From contig NZ_JALJVY010000001.1 of assembly GCF_024168485.1 (NCBI RefSeq), forward strand, positions 124,001-188,000: DNA of 64,000 bases. Direction: 5' to 3'. The notes under the pieces were generated by a model. It saw nothing but the letters and a program-made list of their open reading frames with translations, made no database searches and was not told the origin of the DNA. This document shows positions 62,417-64,000 of this stretch, one piece after another (position 1 is the first letter of the stretch; each line of letters opens with the position of its first letter). Source of the stretch: Sphingobium sp. OAS761 (GTDB taxonomy: Bacteria; Pseudomonadota; Alphaproteobacteria; Sphingomonadales; Sphingomonadaceae). A program made the translations under genes and the position numbers.

Positions 62417-63344
62417 AGGCCATCCCCGCAATGGCCCTGGCCATGTCGCCGGGCTCGAAGGGACGCAGATCCTCTATCTTCTCGCCCACGCCGATGGCGT
62501 GGATCGGCAGCTTATATTTCTCCGCCGCCGCGACGAGCATGCCCCCGCGCGCCGTGCCGTCCAGCTTGGTCATGACCAGCCCTGTCACCTGCGCGGTTTC
62601 CTTGAAAACTTCGATCTGGTTCAATGCATTTTGTCCCGTGGTGGCATCCAGTACCAGCACAACGTCGTGCGGGGCGGCCGGGTTCAACCGGCCGAGCACG
62701 CGGCGGACCTTGGCCAGTTCGTCCATGAGCTCGCTCTTGTTCTGGAGACGGCCGGCAGTGTCGACGATCAGCACGTCGATGCCGGTCGCCGTCGCCTGTT
62801 TCACCGCGTCGAACACGACGCCCGCCGCGTCGCCGCCTTCCTTGCCCGCGACGATGGGCACGCCCAGCCGGTCGGCCCATATCTTGAGCTGCCCGATGGC
62901 GGCCGCACGGAACGTGTCGCCCGCCGCCAGCATCACGCCATAATCCTGCTCCAGGAAATTATTGGCCAGCTTGGCGATGGTCGTGGTCTTGCCCGATCCG
63001 TTGACGCCGATGACCAGAATGACCTGGGGACGCGGGAACGCCTCGATCTCCAGCGGTCTTGCGACCGGGGCCAGCACCTTCTCGATTTCTTCCGCGATAA
63101 TCTCGCGCAGATATTCCTCTGTGATCTCGCGGTTGTAGCGCCCCGCCGCCAGACGATCACGGACCCGCGCGGCCATGGCCGGGCCCAGGTCGGTCATGAT
63201 CAGCGCTTCCTCGATCTCGTCGAGGGTCTGGTCGTCGAGCGTCGTCTTGAACAGACCGGACAGATTTTCGCCCAGGCGGTCGGATGTGCGCTTCAGGCCC
63301 CCGAAGAGGCGGTCGCGCCAGCTATTGCCAGTGTCTTCGCTCAT
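62406..63344 (-). CDS. ftsY: signal recognition particle receptor FtsY
   Basis: FtsY is the membrane GTPase that receives SRP-ribosome complexes. The 312-residue product has the N domain (RTSDRLGENLSGLF), the GTP loop GVNGSGKTTTIAKLA, AGDTFRAAAIGQLKIWADR, the DTAGR motif and TKLDGTARGGM. The long acidic A domain of some bacteria is absent, as usual in alphaproteobacteria. It starts at the mtaB stop with a 1-base overlap. Confidence 0.96.
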   Translation of the reverse strand: MSEDTGNSWRDRLFGGLKRTSDRLGENLSGLFKTTLDDQTLDEIEEALIMTDLGPAMAARVRDRLAAGRYNREITEEYLREIIAEEIEKVLAPVARPLEIEAFPRPQVILVIGVNGSGKTTTIAKLANNFLEQDYGVMLAAGDTFRAAAIGQLKIWADRLGVPIVAGKEGGDAAGVVFDAVKQATATGIDVLIVDTAGRLQNKSELMDELAKVRRVLGRLNPAAPHDVVLVLDATTGQNALNQIEVFKETAQVTGLVMTKLDGTARGGMLVAAAEKYKLPIHAIGVGEKIEDLRPFEPGDMARAIAGMAYAR

Positions 63345-64000
63345 TATGCCGCCTCTTGCGCGATCAGGACGCCCTTCTCAAGTCCCGTGATGGTCGCGCG
63401 GACGATCGAGGACGGGCCTTGCGCGGCGATGAAACGCACCGGTGCGAAATTTTCGGCGTGGCCGCTGGCGCCGCTCCGTTCCACCAGCACGGACTGCACC
63501 GTGCCGATCAGGCTGCGCAGCCAGCGGTCTCGCCGCGCCGCGCAGGCATCGCGCAGGCGCGCGGCGCGGGCCTTGACGGTTGCGCGGTCGACCTGCGGCA
63601 TCCCCGCGGCAGGGGTGCCCTGACGCGGGGAATAGGGAAAGACATGGCCGTGAACGATGTCGCATTCCTCGACCAGTGTCAGGCTGTTCGCGAACATCGC
63701 CTCGTCCTCGGTCGGGAAGCCCGCGATGATGTCCGCGCCGATGCTGATGTCGGGGCGGGCGGCCTTCACCCGCTCCACGATGGCAAAAGCATCGGCACGG
63801 CTGTGGCGACGCTTCATGCGCTTCAGGATCAGGTCGTCGCCCGCCTGCAGGGACAGGTGCAGATGCGGCATCATGCGCGGCTCATGGGCGATCAGGTCGA
63901 ACAGCCGGTCGTCAATCTCCACGCTGTCGATAGAGGAAAGGCGCAGCCGGGGGAGGTCGGGCACGCCCTTCAATATGCGCTCGACCAGCAGGCCGAGCGA
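63344..64000 (-). CDS. mtaB: tRNA t6A37 methylthiotransferase MtaB, N-terminal part outside the window
   Basis: The frame stays open to the window edge, so about 218 C-terminal residues are seen. LRLSSIDSVEIDDRLFDLI, HLHLSLQAGDDLILKRMKRRHS, IGADIIAGFPTEDEAMFAN and HVFPYSPRQGTPA are the radical-SAM MiaB/MtaB C-terminal half, followed by a TRAM-like domain. MtaB adds the methylthio group to t6A37 in tRNA. The radical-SAM Cys motif lies before the visible part. Confidence 0.92.
   Translation of the reverse strand, partial: SLGLLVERILKGVPDLPRLRLSSIDSVEIDDRLFDLIAHEPRMMPHLHLSLQAGDDLILKRMKRRHSRADAFAIVERVKAARPDISIGADIIAGFPTEDEAMFANSLTLVEECDIVHGHVFPYSPRQGTPAAGMPQVDRATVKARAARLRDACAARRDRWLRSLIGTVQSVLVERSGASGHAENFAPVRFIAAQGPSSIVRATITGLEKGVLIAQEAA

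Overview
This 64-kb, GC-rich window is chromosomal DNA of an alphaproteobacterium, most probably a sphingomonad (Sphingobium/Sphingomonas type). The case rests on a CarD regulator, the alphaproteobacterial complex I accessory subunit NDUFA12 beside a DUF2155 lipoprotein, aroQ-accB-accC synteny, a Suv3-like helicase next to an S4 protein and ferredoxin, a ThiS-ThiG fusion and two perfect CtrA sites (TTAA-N7-TTAA). I see no insertion sequence, prophage, integrase or CRISPR array.

Layout. 1-4034: RND efflux adaptor (5' truncated) and pump. 4063-7228: TspO, UbiK-like, YbjN, ProC, a one-domain asparaginase-like protein and a small membrane protein, closed by a strong bidirectional terminator. 7310-11607 (-): helicase, S4 protein, FdxA, CarD. 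11730-15458: a CtrA site, an M23 endopeptidase, a nucleotidyltransferase and a dipeptidase. 15675-18559: aat overlapping DUF2155 antiparallel, then NDUFA12, DUF192 and RecX. 18730-24732: fatty acyl-AMP ligase, GGDEF-EAL protein, ParA-like ATPase, and an arsC/aquaglyceroporin pair. 24826-28325: accC, accB, aroQ and divergent thiSG. 28422-31096: 3-oxoacid CoA-transferase subunits separated by an acid phosphatase gene, then a HIT protein.

31124-42914 is a surface-polysaccharide region: a GT4 glycosyltransferase, KpsC-like and KpsS-like proteins, tRNA-Gln(CTG), a large GT2-GT4-DUF4214 fusion, RmlB, a phytanoyl-CoA-dioxygenase-like protein, a GH42-like protein whose barrel is split by a beta-sandwich, and a coiled-coil/beta-sandwich protein. 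It is the least explained part of the window. 43001-47742 is molybdenum-related: modC, modB and modA interrupted by an antiparallel phosphomannomutase-like HAD gene, then a nitrate-reductase-like protein that lacks both the usual Mo-ligand cysteine motif and the C-terminal cofactor domain. 47795-51379: Nudix, two TPM proteins, LemA, MscL and a small lipoprotein with a strong terminator.

51522-56839 is a compact chemotaxis operon (cheA-cheW-cheY-cheB-cheR) directly behind a perfect CtrA site. A receptor with six predicted membrane helices lies a few kb downstream. 56966-64000: peptidoglycan amidase, RNase P RNA, a J-domain protein, a (2Fe-2S)-type protein, the receptor and its small partner, superoxide dismutase, YciB, FtsY and a 3'-terminal fragment of mtaB.

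Best candidates for new biology are the split-barrel glycosidase-like protein and its beta-sandwich neighbour, the degenerate nitrate-reductase paralogue, the CheA with a pseudo-receiver tail under apparent CtrA control, and the 196-bp antiparallel coding overlap of aat with DUF2155. All function calls come from reading sequence motifs; no database search was run.
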